Of a stretch of 64,000 bases of DNA, positions 36,411-45,903 are shown piece by piece. The notes under the pieces are model-generated. The model did not search any database. It saw nothing but the letters and a program-made list of their open reading frames with translations, and was not told where the DNA came from. Origin of the DNA: Croceimicrobium sp963974215 (GTDB lineage Bacteria; Bacteroidota; Bacteroidia; Flavobacteriales; Schleiferiaceae); contig CAXBBL010000003.1 of NCBI GenBank assembly GCA_963974215.1, forward strand, positions 248,001 through 312,000, written 5' to 3'. A program made the translations under genes and the position numbers. Position 1 is the first letter of the stretch; every line of letters starts with the position of its first letter.

Positions 36411-37403
36411 CAAATACCAATAATCTTTACCTTCTATTTTGTTCTGCCCCATTAAGAAGTCTTCAATATTGCGCCTTTGTGCGGGATTGGGATAAATGCC
36501 AATCAGCAACTTTGCGCCATTACTTAAATTAGTAAAACGAAAATCTTCGCGCGGAATGCTTTCCTTTTCCTCAGAATGCTGACTTTCTAAATCCATCCAC
36601 GAAAAGTTTAGGCCGGCTTCGATTAATAAGGAGGCACAGATCTTTGCTTTTTTACCACTACCCCAAAGGTAGAGTTTGGTGAATTTTTCAATTTCTAAAA
36701 AGCGTTTAAGCTTTAAACTAAAAAATGCTTTTTGCTGATAATCTTCCGAAAGGCGAGAAGTACGCAGGGGATGTTCGCGCCAATAAAGACTTACTTCAGC
36801 AAGGCATTCTACTTGAAAACCATTTTTATACCACTTGAAAACTAAATCGTAATCTTCGGGATATTCTAAGCCTTGAAATGCGCCAATTTCTTGCAGATCT
36901 GCCTTGGAGCACAACCAATTAGGCGAGGCGATAACACACTCGCGGTATACCTGTGACCAAGTAATGCCGCTTATGTTTGTCTCATTAAGCCAAGCTTCAT
37001 ACTTGCGATAACCGCGCGAAACATTTTTTTCAGAGAAATAACTCACCATACCCGTTACAACGGTTTTAGGGGCGCTGATCTTTATAAGGTTCAGCATTTT
37101 ACTGAAGCGCTCGGGCGGGTAAATGTCATCGGCATCACAACGACTAATAAATTTCCCTCGGCATTGTGAGAAGCCATAATTTAAGGCCGGCACAATGCCT
37201 TTTTCAGGATTGTGGAAAATCTTAATCCGCTCGTCTTTCGTGGCAAATTTTTGCAGTATTTCCAGCGAATCATCTTCCGAATAGTCATCTATTGCAATGA
37301 GTTCCCAATTACCAAAGCTTTGCGCCTGAATAGATTCTAATGCCTCCGCAATGAAACGACCCGCATTAAAAAAAGGCATTATCAAACTTAATTCTACTGG
37401 CAC
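36408..37403 (-). CDS. Family 2 glycosyltransferase
   Basis: A 331-residue GT-A enzyme. Starts with LSLIMPFFNAGRFIAEALES, then ELIAIDDYSEDDSLEIL, and a DxD-type motif in FISRCDADDIYPPERF (about 91-106). The C-terminal part (from about 240) contains LYLWGSGKKAKICASLL, a small Rossmann-like segment of unknown use. The product is likely a cell-surface polysaccharide or glycan, but donor and acceptor cannot be told. The start codon is GTG; the next ATG (residue 9) would lose the first strand. Stands alone, convergent with the kinase gene. Confidence 0.87.
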   Translation of the reverse strand: MPVELSLIMPFFNAGRFIAEALESIQAQSFGNWELIAIDDYSEDDSLEILQKFATKDERIKIFHNPEKGIVPALNYGFSQCRGKFISRCDADDIYPPERFSKMLNLIKISAPKTVVTGMVSYFSEKNVSRGYRKYEAWLNETNISGITWSQVYRECVIASPNWLCSKADLQEIGAFQGLEYPEDYDLVFKWYKNGFQVECLAEVSLYWREHPLRTSRLSEDYQQKAFFSLKLKRFLEIEKFTKLYLWGSGKKAKICASLLIEAGLNFSWMDLESQHSEEKESIPREDFRFTNLSNGAKLLIGIYPNPAQRRNIEDFLMGQNKIEGKDYWYL

Positions 37404-37441
37404 TGCACTATCTTAGTTTGCAAATTGAAGCTTTTAATTTC

Positions 37442-38653
37442 ATGAACCGATCATCTAAACTCACTATTCTGTCTTCCTTGTTTTTACTTTGGAGTTGCAG
37501 CTCTAGTCGCACACTCTTTAAGGAGGGCCAATTGCATCAAACGCAGTCTCGAGAAAGTCTTCAATTTGATCAAGTTCTTAGCACCACTCAAAGTAATAAT
37601 TTAATCTTTGTCAGCGTAGAAATTGCTGATAAGGAATATCGATTTCTTTTTGATACTGGGGCGCCGATGGTAATTTCGAAGGAGTTACAAGAAGAGTTTC
37701 AGTTTAAAATAAGAACACAGAAGCAGGTTTATGATTCGCAGAATCAGTCGCAAGTGCAGAATTACGTAACCGTCGATTCGCTCATTATTGGTGAACTTCT
37801 TTTTACCGACTTAACGGCCATCGAAGCCGATTTACGTTATAGTCCCATTCTAGCTTGCCTAAATATTGATGGCATTATTGGTGCCAATTTAATGCGCTAT
37901 GCTTTTTGGGAAATGGATGCTGCTACTGGTTATTTACGCATGAGCTCGAGTACAAAACATTGGCCACTCGACACCTCGAATTTAATCAGTAAAACCTTCA
38001 AAGTTAAAAACACCTATACTCCCGTTATGGATTTACGCCTCGGTAATACCTTATATCGTAACATTACCTTTGATACGGGCTCGAATGATTTGCTCAGTTT
38101 GGGGAAAACTGGGAATGCTAATTACCACGCAGATAGTGTTCTTTTTAAGGCTTATGGAATTTTAAGTGCAGGCCTTTTTGGTAGCGTGGTAGATACGGTC
38201 GAATATCAGTTTTTAGATTTCTATTTAGACTCGCTGCCTTATCGCTGTCCGATTGAATTTGAAAGTGCTAAAGATGCGCGTCTCTTGGGCATGTCATTTT
38301 TTAGTCAATTTCGCATTTACATGGATTGGACCGCCGGAAAGATGCACTTTTTACCGCATGATAGCCTAAACTTTAGCAATAGTAAATCCTATCCTACTTC
38401 TCCTTTTCTAAAGGATAATGCCATTATTATTAGCCAGCTCAACGATTTCACCCTACGTGATCAACTGAACTTAGCACTGGGTGATACGATTGAATCAATT
38501 AATGGTAAGTCAATTTATCCCGCTACAGCAGAGACCTATTGCGAGGTAATTGAACTCTTTAAAAGGGAAGAACAGCTTACCTTACAAATCCGCCGCAAAG
38601 GCGAAATGTTAATTCGCAAAGAAGATTTATTTACCACCATGAATTTGCGCTAG
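37442..38653 (+). CDS. Retropepsin-like aspartyl protease lipoprotein with C-terminal PDZ
   Basis: A 403-residue protein from ATG 37442; the upstream in-frame TTG would add eight residues before the signal peptide. The signal peptide ends in LLWSCSSS, a lipobox. Two aspartyl protease motifs are visible, FLFDTGAPMVIS and ITFDTGSNDLLS, so both halves of the active site come from one chain. A PDZ-like domain with LALGDTIESINGKSI closes the protein. The target is unknown. The end overlaps the convergent gene on the other strand by 27 bp. Confidence 0.84.
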   Translation: MNRSSKLTILSSLFLLWSCSSSRTLFKEGQLHQTQSRESLQFDQVLSTTQSNNLIFVSVEIADKEYRFLFDTGAPMVISKELQEEFQFKIRTQKQVYDSQNQSQVQNYVTVDSLIIGELLFTDLTAIEADLRYSPILACLNIDGIIGANLMRYAFWEMDAATGYLRMSSSTKHWPLDTSNLISKTFKVKNTYTPVMDLRLGNTLYRNITFDTGSNDLLSLGKTGNANYHADSVLFKAYGILSAGLFGSVVDTVEYQFLDFYLDSLPYRCPIEFESAKDARLLGMSFFSQFRIYMDWTAGKMHFLPHDSLNFSNSKSYPTSPFLKDNAIIISQLNDFTLRDQLNLALGDTIESINGKSIYPATAETYCEVIELFKREEQLTLQIRRKGEMLIRKEDLFTTMNLR

Positions 38654-40744
38654 TGCTTCCGAAACATCAGTTTTTGGAAGTTGGCAAGCACCATCGGTGC
38701 AAATGTAAATAAGGGTTTTATCGGCCACATAACGCTGGGTAAAAAGAGGCGCGTCATTTTCTTTATCCGCCCAAAGGGCTAAACTTTGTGGTTCAAACCC
38801 GCGGTTAATTTCTTGATATTTCTCCTTTGCTGCGGGGCCAGAAACCACTATTTCATAAAAAGGATAGCTTTCAAATACCAGCAGCTTAGCCCAGTTAGCG
38901 TAGCTCTCGCCGTACTCAATCGCGCGACCTTTTAAATGGTTTAGCATCACTTGCGCCTGTTCACTATAAGCCGAGTTTTGCTTAATCTTCCCGAGCATAA
39001 AAAAGTTATGCGCCATGGTGGAATTCGCCGAGGCAGTAACATTATCGGACGTTTCTAAACTGCGCGCTATCAGCTTTTCACCACTTTTCGGACGGGTGTA
39101 AAAAAGCCCGCTTTTCGTATCTTCAAATTCGCTTTGGGCATAGTTTAGCCATTTTTCCGCTTGCGCTAGATAAGCATCCTCCTGCGTTTCCTGATAAAGA
39201 AAAATAAAGGCTCGGCTGGCAAAGGCATAGTCTTCAATTAAGCCATCAACGTGACTATTTTCGCTGTGCCAGGCATGCCATAAGCGCTGCTCATCTTGGC
39301 TTTGTTGCTCTAAAATCCAGTGCCCTAATTCTTGCGCTTTCGCTAGATGCTCATCCTGATTAAAGGCGCGGTAAGATTCGATATAGGCTTCAACCATTAA
39401 AGCATTCCAGGATGTTAAGGCCTTGTCGTCTAAGCCCGGTCTAACTCTTTCTGCACGAGCACTTAATAGGATTTCCTGCCAATGGGCCTTCTTCGCTTTA
39501 AACTCTTCTTCGCCTATCTTATGCTCTTCGCAGAAGCGCGGGTCACTCTCTTTTCGCAATAAAATATAATTCCCATTTTCCCAATAGGCTTCCTTTTCGA
39601 GCTGGTAATAGTCAAAGAATAGTGGCCAATCCGAGGGAGGAATTAATTCTTCTAGTTGACCTAGTTGCCAGACATAAAACTTCCCTTCTTCGCCCTCGCT
39701 GTCGGCATCTAAAGCCGAATAGCAAGGACCATTCTCGGCTTTCAATTCTCTTTCTAGCCAGGCAATGGATTCTTCCACAACCTCTTGGTAGGCCGGTTTT
39801 TTAAAATGACGGTAAGCCTTCGCGTAAAGCGAAATGAGCTGGGCATTATCGTACAACATCTTTTCGAAGTGCGGCACTTTCCAAAAGCTATCGGTGCTAT
39901 AGCGGGAAAATCCGCCTCCTATCTGATCATAAATCCCCCCTTGATACATCTTATCAAGCGTCAGCTCTAAATAGCTTAAAGCTTCTGTATTGCCGCTAAT
40001 CACACCGTAGTGTAGCATAAAGTCGAGGTTAACCGGCATGGGGAATTTTGGGGCACGATTCGCACCGCCTTCTTCCCAATCGAGCGTGTTGCGCCAGTTT
40101 TCAAAAACACTGTCGGCCTCGCTTTCGGTAAAGGAACTTAGTTTAGTATTGAGGGCAATGAGCTGACTTTGTTCGATGCCCTGGGTCAGTTTATTGGCGT
40201 ATTCTAAAACCTGCTCACGATTTGTATGATACATTTTGTTGAGCTCCCCTAAAACTTCCATCCATTTGTTTTTAGGTACATAGGTTCCACCCCAAATCGG
40301 TTTGCCATTGGGTAGGCAAACTACATTAAGGGGCCAGCCGCCGCTATTGGTCATTAACTGCAGCGCCCTCATATAAATTTCATCAATATCAGGACGCTCT
40401 TCGCGATCCACTTTTATAGATATGAAGTGTTCATTCATTACCGTAGCCGCTTCTTCATCTTCAAAACTTTCGTGCTCCATTACGTGGCACCAATGGCAAC
40501 TGCTGTAGCCAATACTTACAATGAGAAGTTTATCAAGCTCTTGAGCCTGGCTTAAAACCTCTTCACTCCAGGCTTGCCAATGCACTGGGTTATTGGCATG
40601 TTGTTGTAAATAAGGACTTAAGGAATATTTAAGATTATTCTTGTGGATAGACATTTTGCTTTTATTTTCGCAACCAGTAGAAAGCACCCCCGCTAGAGCC
40701 ATGATTATTATAAATAATCTACTAGCCTTTACGATGCTTAACAT
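38627..40744 (-). CDS. Thioredoxin-domain protein of the DUF255/YyaL (SSP411-like) family, lipoprotein
   Basis: A 705-residue protein when begun at ATG 40744. This start puts a signal peptide with lipobox LSTGC directly at the N-terminus; a longer reading from 40789 would start before the -7 box on this strand. The family signature is complete: YLQQHANNPVHWQAW, YSSCHWCHVMEHESFED (CxxC of the thioredoxin domain) and VDREERPDIDE. The rest is an alpha/alpha toroid as in glycan epimerases/hydrolases (FEKMLYDNAQL). Its reaction is not established. The 3' end overlaps the plus-strand protease gene. Confidence 0.9.
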   Translation of the reverse strand: MLSIVKASRLFIIIMALAGVLSTGCENKSKMSIHKNNLKYSLSPYLQQHANNPVHWQAWSEEVLSQAQELDKLLIVSIGYSSCHWCHVMEHESFEDEEAATVMNEHFISIKVDREERPDIDEIYMRALQLMTNSGGWPLNVVCLPNGKPIWGGTYVPKNKWMEVLGELNKMYHTNREQVLEYANKLTQGIEQSQLIALNTKLSSFTESEADSVFENWRNTLDWEEGGANRAPKFPMPVNLDFMLHYGVISGNTEALSYLELTLDKMYQGGIYDQIGGGFSRYSTDSFWKVPHFEKMLYDNAQLISLYAKAYRHFKKPAYQEVVEESIAWLERELKAENGPCYSALDADSEGEEGKFYVWQLGQLEELIPPSDWPLFFDYYQLEKEAYWENGNYILLRKESDPRFCEEHKIGEEEFKAKKAHWQEILLSARAERVRPGLDDKALTSWNALMVEAYIESYRAFNQDEHLAKAQELGHWILEQQSQDEQRLWHAWHSENSHVDGLIEDYAFASRAFIFLYQETQEDAYLAQAEKWLNYAQSEFEDTKSGLFYTRPKSGEKLIARSLETSDNVTASANSTMAHNFFMLGKIKQNSAYSEQAQVMLNHLKGRAIEYGESYANWAKLLVFESYPFYEIVVSGPAAKEKYQEINRGFEPQSLALWADKENDAPLFTQRYVADKTLIYICTDGACQLPKTDVSEALAQIHGGK

Positions 40745-40776
40745 GGAGATAACATTAGAATTTAACATTTGCATTG

Positions 40777-40784
40777 CAAAGGTA
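40777..40784 (-). promoter_or_regulatory. -7 promoter element for the thioredoxin-domain gene
   Basis: On the minus strand, TACCTTTG reads from 40784 to 40777. It places the transcription start near 40770 and so argues for the ATG at 40744. Confidence 0.6.
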
Positions 40785-40803
40785 AACAAAGGTCAACCCG
40801 CAC

Positions 40804-42348
40804 ATGGATAGTTATCTCTTATTAGTAATTGCTCTGCTTATACTAGCCGTGGGTGACTTGATCGTTGGTGTTAGCAACGATGCAGTGAACTTTCTAACTT
40901 CGGCAATAGGCTCTAAAGTTGCCAATCGCAAAACCATAATTATAATTGCGGCGGCGGGTGTTTTCGTAGGAGCGGCCTTTTCTTCTGGTATGATGGAAGT
41001 AGCCCGTAAGGGAATATTTAATCCCAGCTTCTTTTCCTTCGCCGATGTAATGGTCATTTTTATGGCGGTAATGATTACCGACCTTATTCTTTTAGATACT
41101 TTTAATACCCTCGGATTACCAACTAGTACTACTGTTTCCATTGTGTTCGAGCTCTTAGGGGCTAGTGTAATGGTCGGTTTTTTAATGTTGAAATCGGGTC
41201 AGCATCCTGAATTAGAGCTCCTCGACTTGATAAACACAGCCAAAGCCATTCAAATAATTGGTGGGATATTTCTCTCCATTGCGGTGGCCTTCTCGGTCGG
41301 TGCCGCGGCACAATGGTTTTCTCGCTTGCTTTTTACTTTTAATGCAAGGACCGGCATTAAAAAATACGGGGCGATTTTCGGTGGCCTTTGTATGACTGTT
41401 ATTATTTATTTCCTTTTAATCAAGGGCATAAAGGGCGCTGATTTTGGTGCTAGCATTAATAATTTTTTCAAGCAATCTTCCGGTAGCATAGTCCTTTATT
41501 CTTTGGTCTTAAGCACTGCGATCTTATTTGTGCTGCAAAAAATATTTGATGTTAATCCCCTTAAAGTAGTGGTGTTAGCAGGTACTTTCTCCTTAGCTAT
41601 GGCTTTCGCCGGAAACGATTTAGTAAACTTTATCGGCGTTCCTATTACGGGTTACCAGTCCTATGGTATGTGGCAAGAGTCAGGCTTGGCAGCTGATGCC
41701 TTTAGCATGAGTGCATTGGCAGAAGCGGTACAAACGCCTAAAATATTGCTGTTCGCGGCGGGATTAGTAATGGTTATTACTTTATGGTTTTCTGCGAAAG
41801 CACAGAAAGTAACCGATACCTCGGTTAAGTTAGGTAGCCAAGATGCGGTGGATGAGCGCTTTAAGCCCAATTTTATTTCCAATGGCGTTATTAAATTAGC
41901 GAATGCTTTAAATGGAATTTTCACCACGATCGTTCCCAATCACGCTTTGCGGAAAATTGACAAGCGTTTTCACTATAAAGAAGTTCAAGAGAAAGATAAG
42001 AAGGCTTTCGACCTCGTTAGAGCAGCGGTTAATTTGGTAATCGCCTCCATCCTTATTGCATTTGCTTCTTCTTTAAAATTACCGCTTTCAACCACCTATG
42101 TATCCTTTATGGTAGCCATGGGCGCTAGTTTGGCCGATCGGGCATGGGGCAAAGGTAGTGCGCCCTATCGCGTAGCGGGAGTAGTTAATGTTATTGGTGG
42201 CTGGTTTATCACCGCGGCTGCTGCTTTTGCTTTATCGGCACTAATTGCCCTTGCCATTTACTTTGGCGGAAATTACATGGCTCTAGCCTTGTTCTTTGTA
42301 GCTTTAATTGCTATGTATCGCAGTAATAGAAAAGCGAAAGTGAGTTAA
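40804..42348 (+). CDS. pit: PiT-family inorganic phosphate transporter
   Basis: A 514-residue membrane permease with about twelve helices and two copies of the PiT signature: GVSNDAVNFLTSAIGSK near residue 22 and AFAGNDLVNFIGVPITG near residue 275. The second half also has FASSLKLPLSTTYVSFMVAMG. PiT proteins move phosphate (as metal phosphate) with protons or sodium. No PhoU-like regulatory gene (DUF47), which often pairs with pit, is next to it. The gene stands alone between a leftward and a convergent leftward gene. Confidence 0.93.
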   Translation: MDSYLLLVIALLILAVGDLIVGVSNDAVNFLTSAIGSKVANRKTIIIIAAAGVFVGAAFSSGMMEVARKGIFNPSFFSFADVMVIFMAVMITDLILLDTFNTLGLPTSTTVSIVFELLGASVMVGFLMLKSGQHPELELLDLINTAKAIQIIGGIFLSIAVAFSVGAAAQWFSRLLFTFNARTGIKKYGAIFGGLCMTVIIYFLLIKGIKGADFGASINNFFKQSSGSIVLYSLVLSTAILFVLQKIFDVNPLKVVVLAGTFSLAMAFAGNDLVNFIGVPITGYQSYGMWQESGLAADAFSMSALAEAVQTPKILLFAAGLVMVITLWFSAKAQKVTDTSVKLGSQDAVDERFKPNFISNGVIKLANALNGIFTTIVPNHALRKIDKRFHYKEVQEKDKKAFDLVRAAVNLVIASILIAFASSLKLPLSTTYVSFMVAMGASLADRAWGKGSAPYRVAGVVNVIGGWFITAAAAFALSALIALAIYFGGNYMALALFFVALIAMYRSNRKAKVS

Positions 42349-42390
42349 CAATCTATCTCCCAAGAAAGCTCTTGTTTATTTTAATTCCTT

Positions 42391-43353
42391 CTATTCTTTA
42401 ATAATTCTTTCAAGCCTAAGCGGCTGGTCTTTTATCTGAATACTTAAAAAGTATAATCCGCTTTGTGGGGGTAAATGGATACTTTTACTTGCGGTAGATT
42501 CGGAAAGTTTACGACCGCGACTATCTATAACAACTATCTTTTCTATGCTTAAATCGGTTTCAATAAATACGGTTCCATTGCTAGGATTAGGATAGATTTC
42601 TAAAGGACTTATTTCTATTTCATCGATACCAATTCGCGACCAATAATCGCAATCTTGACTGGTGAAGTTTAGAGAGAGGTTAGTACTAGTAAAGCAACGT
42701 AGATTAAAACTATGCAGCCAATCTATAAAATTACTGCCGCAATAATTGGGTACAGGTGTAAATAATGCGCGGTAGAATAATAAGCCAAAGTCTCGATAGA
42801 TTTTACCGTTGAGGCATGAAGGGGAAGAGCAACGATAGGTGGTATCCCAAGGGGTTATTATGGTATCCTTAGTTGACTCCACCAACCAATACTGAGCAAT
42901 TTGCCCATTAATGGTGTCAAAGCCAATGTCGAGTACCGTGGCAATTGGGGGGTCATAGCATTCCGAAAAGCTCGTGTCTTGGGGACGAAACTGATCGTAT
43001 TGCCAGCTATCGCCAATTTGTGTACTGAAATCGAAGAGCAACTGGGCGCTAGTATCGGGTAGCATCCTAAAAACAGAATCGTTTCTACTGTGCAGGTATA
43101 TTGGATCTCTGTTTACGGTATCTTGTAAAATATCTCCTGGAAGGGGGCCTATTCTGACTTCACTTAAACCTGCCACGCGGAATTTTTGCCAGTTAAGCCC
43201 TTTCATAATAGTATCACTCGAATAGCTTATTTCTAAAAAACCGTAATAGGGTATTTCAGCATAGGTAAAATGCCAAGTAGCGTCTTTGCCAAAAGGTTGC
43301 TGCGCAGAAATTAGAATAGGACCAAGTAGAAAGCAGATTAATAATTTTTTCAT
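42391..43353 (-). CDS. Secreted protein with T9SS type A sorting domain
   Basis: A 320-residue protein from ATG 43353, where a signal peptide starts (MKKLLICFLLGPILISAQ). A longer reading from 43410 would add residues before the signal peptide. The middle part is beta-rich with several cysteines (FSECYDP, YRCSSPSCLNG, NYCGSNF, CFTST, DCDYW), probably in disulfides. The end from LEIYPNPSNGTVFIE to the terminus is a T9SS type A sorting domain. Function unknown. It is a third T9SS cargo in the window. Confidence 0.82.
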   Translation of the reverse strand: MKKLLICFLLGPILISAQQPFGKDATWHFTYAEIPYYGFLEISYSSDTIMKGLNWQKFRVAGLSEVRIGPLPGDILQDTVNRDPIYLHSRNDSVFRMLPDTSAQLLFDFSTQIGDSWQYDQFRPQDTSFSECYDPPIATVLDIGFDTINGQIAQYWLVESTKDTIITPWDTTYRCSSPSCLNGKIYRDFGLLFYRALFTPVPNYCGSNFIDWLHSFNLRCFTSTNLSLNFTSQDCDYWSRIGIDEIEISPLEIYPNPSNGTVFIETDLSIEKIVVIDSRGRKLSESTASKSIHLPPQSGLYFLSIQIKDQPLRLERIIKE

Positions 43354-43368
43354 AAGTAAGATTTGCGT

Positions 43369-43376
43369 CGAATTTA
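43369..43376 (-). promoter_or_regulatory. Possible -7 element for the 42391 gene
   Basis: On the minus strand TAAATTCG (43376 to 43369) is one base off TAnnTTTG and lies 15 bp before the ATG. Confidence 0.35.
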
Positions 43377-43400
43377 AGAAAATTTTAGCTTGAGTCTTAA

Positions 43401-43434
43401 AAACAAACAAAGCGGCTTTTTAAGGCCGCTTTGT
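43401..43434. terminator. Terminator after the M20 dipeptidase gene
   Basis: A perfect 10-bp stem ACAAAGCGGC (43407-43416) with GCCGCTTTGT (43425-43434). On the minus strand it is followed by a T-rich stretch, which fits the end of the 43517-44902 gene. Confidence 0.85.
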
Positions 43435-43516
43435 AATTGCTATTGTATTTAAAAAATCTCGCTTTAGCTAGATGCTTACTTATATTAAATCGCCATTAAA
43501 ATGGGATTGAAACGTA

Positions 43517-44902
43517 CTAGTTATTCTCCCGAAAATGCTTAAAGAACAATGGAATAGTTTCAATGCCTTTATAATAGTTAAACAAGCCGTAGTGCTCATT
43601 AGGAGAATGAATGGCATCACTATCTAAGCCGAAGCCCATTAAGATAGATTTCAATCCTAATTTTTGCTCAAATAAAGCTACGATGGGAATACTGCCACCA
43701 CTGCGCACCGGTACGGGGGTTTTGCCAAAGCTTTCTTCCATGGCTTTACTAGCCGCGCGGTAGCCAGGATCATCGGTGGGCGATACATAAGGTAAGCCAC
43801 CGTGATGAGGGCTTACTTCTACCTTAACGGCTGAAGGAGCAATTTTCTCAAAATGCTCTTGGAAAAGTTGAGTGATTTTATCGGGATCTTGATGCGGAAC
43901 TAAACGCATGGAAATTTTGGCTTTCGCCCAAGATGGGATTACTGTTTTAGCTCCTTCGCCCATATAACCGCCCCAAATGCCATTTACATCAAGAGTAGGG
44001 CGTATCGAAGCTCTTTCAGGAGTGCTGTAGCCTAGTTCTCCATAAACATCGCTTAAATCGAGGGCTTGTTTGTAATTCTCTAAGCTGAACGGTGCCTTAG
44101 ACATGGCCTCTCTTTCGGCTTCGCTTAACTCTTGCACATCGTCGTAAAAGTTCGGAATGGTAATGTGATTGTTATCGTCTTGCAGACTGGCAATCATTTT
44201 ATTTAATACGTTAATCGGATTGGCCACTGCTCCGCCGTAAAGGCCAGAATGTAAATCGCGATTAGGACCGGTAACTTTTACCTCTACGTAGCTTAAGCCG
44301 CGCAAGCCCGTAGTAATACTGGGTACGTCATTGGCCAACATGCCAGTATCGGAAATTAAAATCACATCTGCGCTAAGCTTCTCCACATTGCGATCTACAA
44401 ACCACGAGAGGTTTTCAGATCCCACTTCCTCTTCGCCCTCAATCATAAACTTTACGTTACAAGCAAGGGTGTTGGTAGCATTCATTACCTCTAGGGCTTT
44501 TACATGCATAAACATCTGACCTTTATCATCACAAGCTCCGCGAGCGAAAATTGCGCCGTCGGGATGTTTGTCTGTTTTGCGAATAACGGGCTCAAAAGGT
44601 TTTGAAGTCCAAAGCTCTAATGGATCGGGTGGTTGCACATCGTAGTGACCATAAATAAGAACGGTTGGTAAACTTGGATCTACGATTTTTTCGGCGTAAA
44701 CAATGGGGTAGCCAGGCGTCGGGCAGATTTCCACCTTTTGGGCTCCTGCCGATTTTAGACTTTCGGCTACTACTTCCGCCGCTTTCATAACATCACCTTT
44801 GTAGGCGCTGTCGGCAGAAATACTAGGAATACGTAATAGCGTGAAGAGTTCTTCTACGAAGCGCTCCTTATTTTTTTGGATATAGTCTTTTTGAGAGGAC
44901 AT
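43517..44902 (-). CDS. M20-family dipeptidase (carnosinase/CNDP-like)
   Basis: A 461-residue zinc peptidase of family M20. Metal ligands and catalytic residues lie in LIYGHYDVQPPDP, FARGACDDKGQ, EGEEEVGSE, ISDTGM and near the end ILMGFGLDSDAIHSPNE. A dimerisation domain covers about 190-345. These enzymes cut dipeptides in the cytoplasm; no signal peptide is present. Single gene with a -7 box 22 bp upstream and a terminator behind. The MSSQKDYIQKNKERF start is typical. Confidence 0.93.
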   Translation of the reverse strand: MSSQKDYIQKNKERFVEELFTLLRIPSISADSAYKGDVMKAAEVVAESLKSAGAQKVEICPTPGYPIVYAEKIVDPSLPTVLIYGHYDVQPPDPLELWTSKPFEPVIRKTDKHPDGAIFARGACDDKGQMFMHVKALEVMNATNTLACNVKFMIEGEEEVGSENLSWFVDRNVEKLSADVILISDTGMLANDVPSITTGLRGLSYVEVKVTGPNRDLHSGLYGGAVANPINVLNKMIASLQDDNNHITIPNFYDDVQELSEAEREAMSKAPFSLENYKQALDLSDVYGELGYSTPERASIRPTLDVNGIWGGYMGEGAKTVIPSWAKAKISMRLVPHQDPDKITQLFQEHFEKIAPSAVKVEVSPHHGGLPYVSPTDDPGYRAASKAMEESFGKTPVPVRSGGSIPIVALFEQKLGLKSILMGFGLDSDAIHSPNEHYGLFNYYKGIETIPLFFKHFRENN

Positions 44903-44923
44903 AGTAAAATTTGTGATTTAGCC

Positions 44924-44931
44924 CAAAGGTA
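44924..44931 (-). promoter_or_regulatory. -7 promoter element for the M20 dipeptidase gene
   Basis: Minus-strand TACCTTTG (44931 to 44924), an exact TAnnTTTG, is 21 bp before the ATG at 44902. Confidence 0.62.
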
Positions 44932-45018
44932 AGAATGATTTCGGCTGAGCTAAAGGATAGGCGGCTATAATTCTAGCTCCTTTTGGAACTTTTTGAAACT
45001 TAAAATGATGAGTACTCT

Positions 45019-45900
45019 TTAAGCGAGTAGAACCAAGCTTAGAATACCGCCAATAATTAACAATCGGTAAAGGTAATTGAGGTAATGAAAGTGTTCACGC
45101 TTCTCGGCGAAAGCCAAAAGACCGGCGCTGAAAAAAAGACCGGCCAAACCCACAATGAGGAAGTAGCCAATTCCGCTAAAGCCCACTTTGTAAAAAATAA
45201 GAGAGGCGGGAATCAATCCCGAAAAGGTGAAAAAAGCAATCAGCCACTTGGTGCGTTTTAACCCTAAGGTCACGGGTAGAGTAGGGTAGCCAACAATCAC
45301 ATCTCCTTTAAGGGCCTCAAGGTCTTTCACAATTTCACGAATGAAGATAACCAAAAGTAGGAAGCTTACATAAGTGAGAATTAAAAGGTCTTCGAGACGG
45401 AAGTAAAGGAAGATGGCGAAAAAAGGGGTAATGCTCAGTAGGGCCGCCATCATATTGCCAATGAAGGTTATTTTTTTGAGTTTATGGGAGTAAAACCAAA
45501 GGCTAAAGTTATAAGCGGCGAAAAAGAGAAATACGTTTAAGCTGGCGCTATAAGCTAAGATGAGACTCGTGAAAGTGAAAACGAAATACAGTCGCAGTGC
45601 GGTACTTTGTTTTAAGATTTTCTCATAAAAGGTTTTTTTGGGCCTATTGATGAGGTCTTTTTCTAAATCGTAAAAATTATTAATAATGTATCCGGCCGCG
45701 ACCGAAAAAAGGGAGGCAAATACAATGAAATGCACTTTGGGGTCTAAAAGATAGCCTTGCCAATGTTGCGGTTGGTTGAGTACAAAAATGACCGTGAGGT
45801 ATTGCGCTAAGGCTAAGAAGAAAATATTATACCAGCGAACAAGGGAAAGTAGGGCTGATAGCTTGTAGATTTGGATCTTATCACGCCGCCGCAGTGCCAA
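45019..45900 (-). CDS. UbiA-family prenyltransferase, geranylgeranylglycerol-phosphate type
   Basis: A 293-residue membrane enzyme with about eight helices. Asp-rich motif 1 is NNFYDLEKDLINRPKK (about 69-84) and motif 2 is REIVKDLEALKGD (about 188-200). It resembles the (S)-3-O-geranylgeranylglyceryl-phosphate geranylgeranyltransferase group within UbiA rather than menaquinone MenA, and it is found in Flavobacteriia next to mevalonate genes as here. The real substrate is not known. TTG start, 3 bp after the stop of the mevalonate kinase gene. Confidence 0.83.
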   Translation of the reverse strand: MALRRRDKIQIYKLSALLSLVRWYNIFFLALAQYLTVIFVLNQPQHWQGYLLDPKVHFIVFASLFSVAAGYIINNFYDLEKDLINRPKKTFYEKILKQSTALRLYFVFTFTSLILAYSASLNVFLFFAAYNFSLWFYSHKLKKITFIGNMMAALLSITPFFAIFLYFRLEDLLILTYVSFLLLVIFIREIVKDLEALKGDVIVGYPTLPVTLGLKRTKWLIAFFTFSGLIPASLIFYKVGFSGIGYFLIVGLAGLFFSAGLLAFAEKREHFHYLNYLYRLLIIGGILSLVLLA

Positions 45901-45903
45901 AAC

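Noticed and set aside
40745..40789. Longer start for the DUF255/YyaL protein
   Set aside because: It would lie upstream of the -7 box at 40784-40777 and would place 15 residues before the signal peptide.
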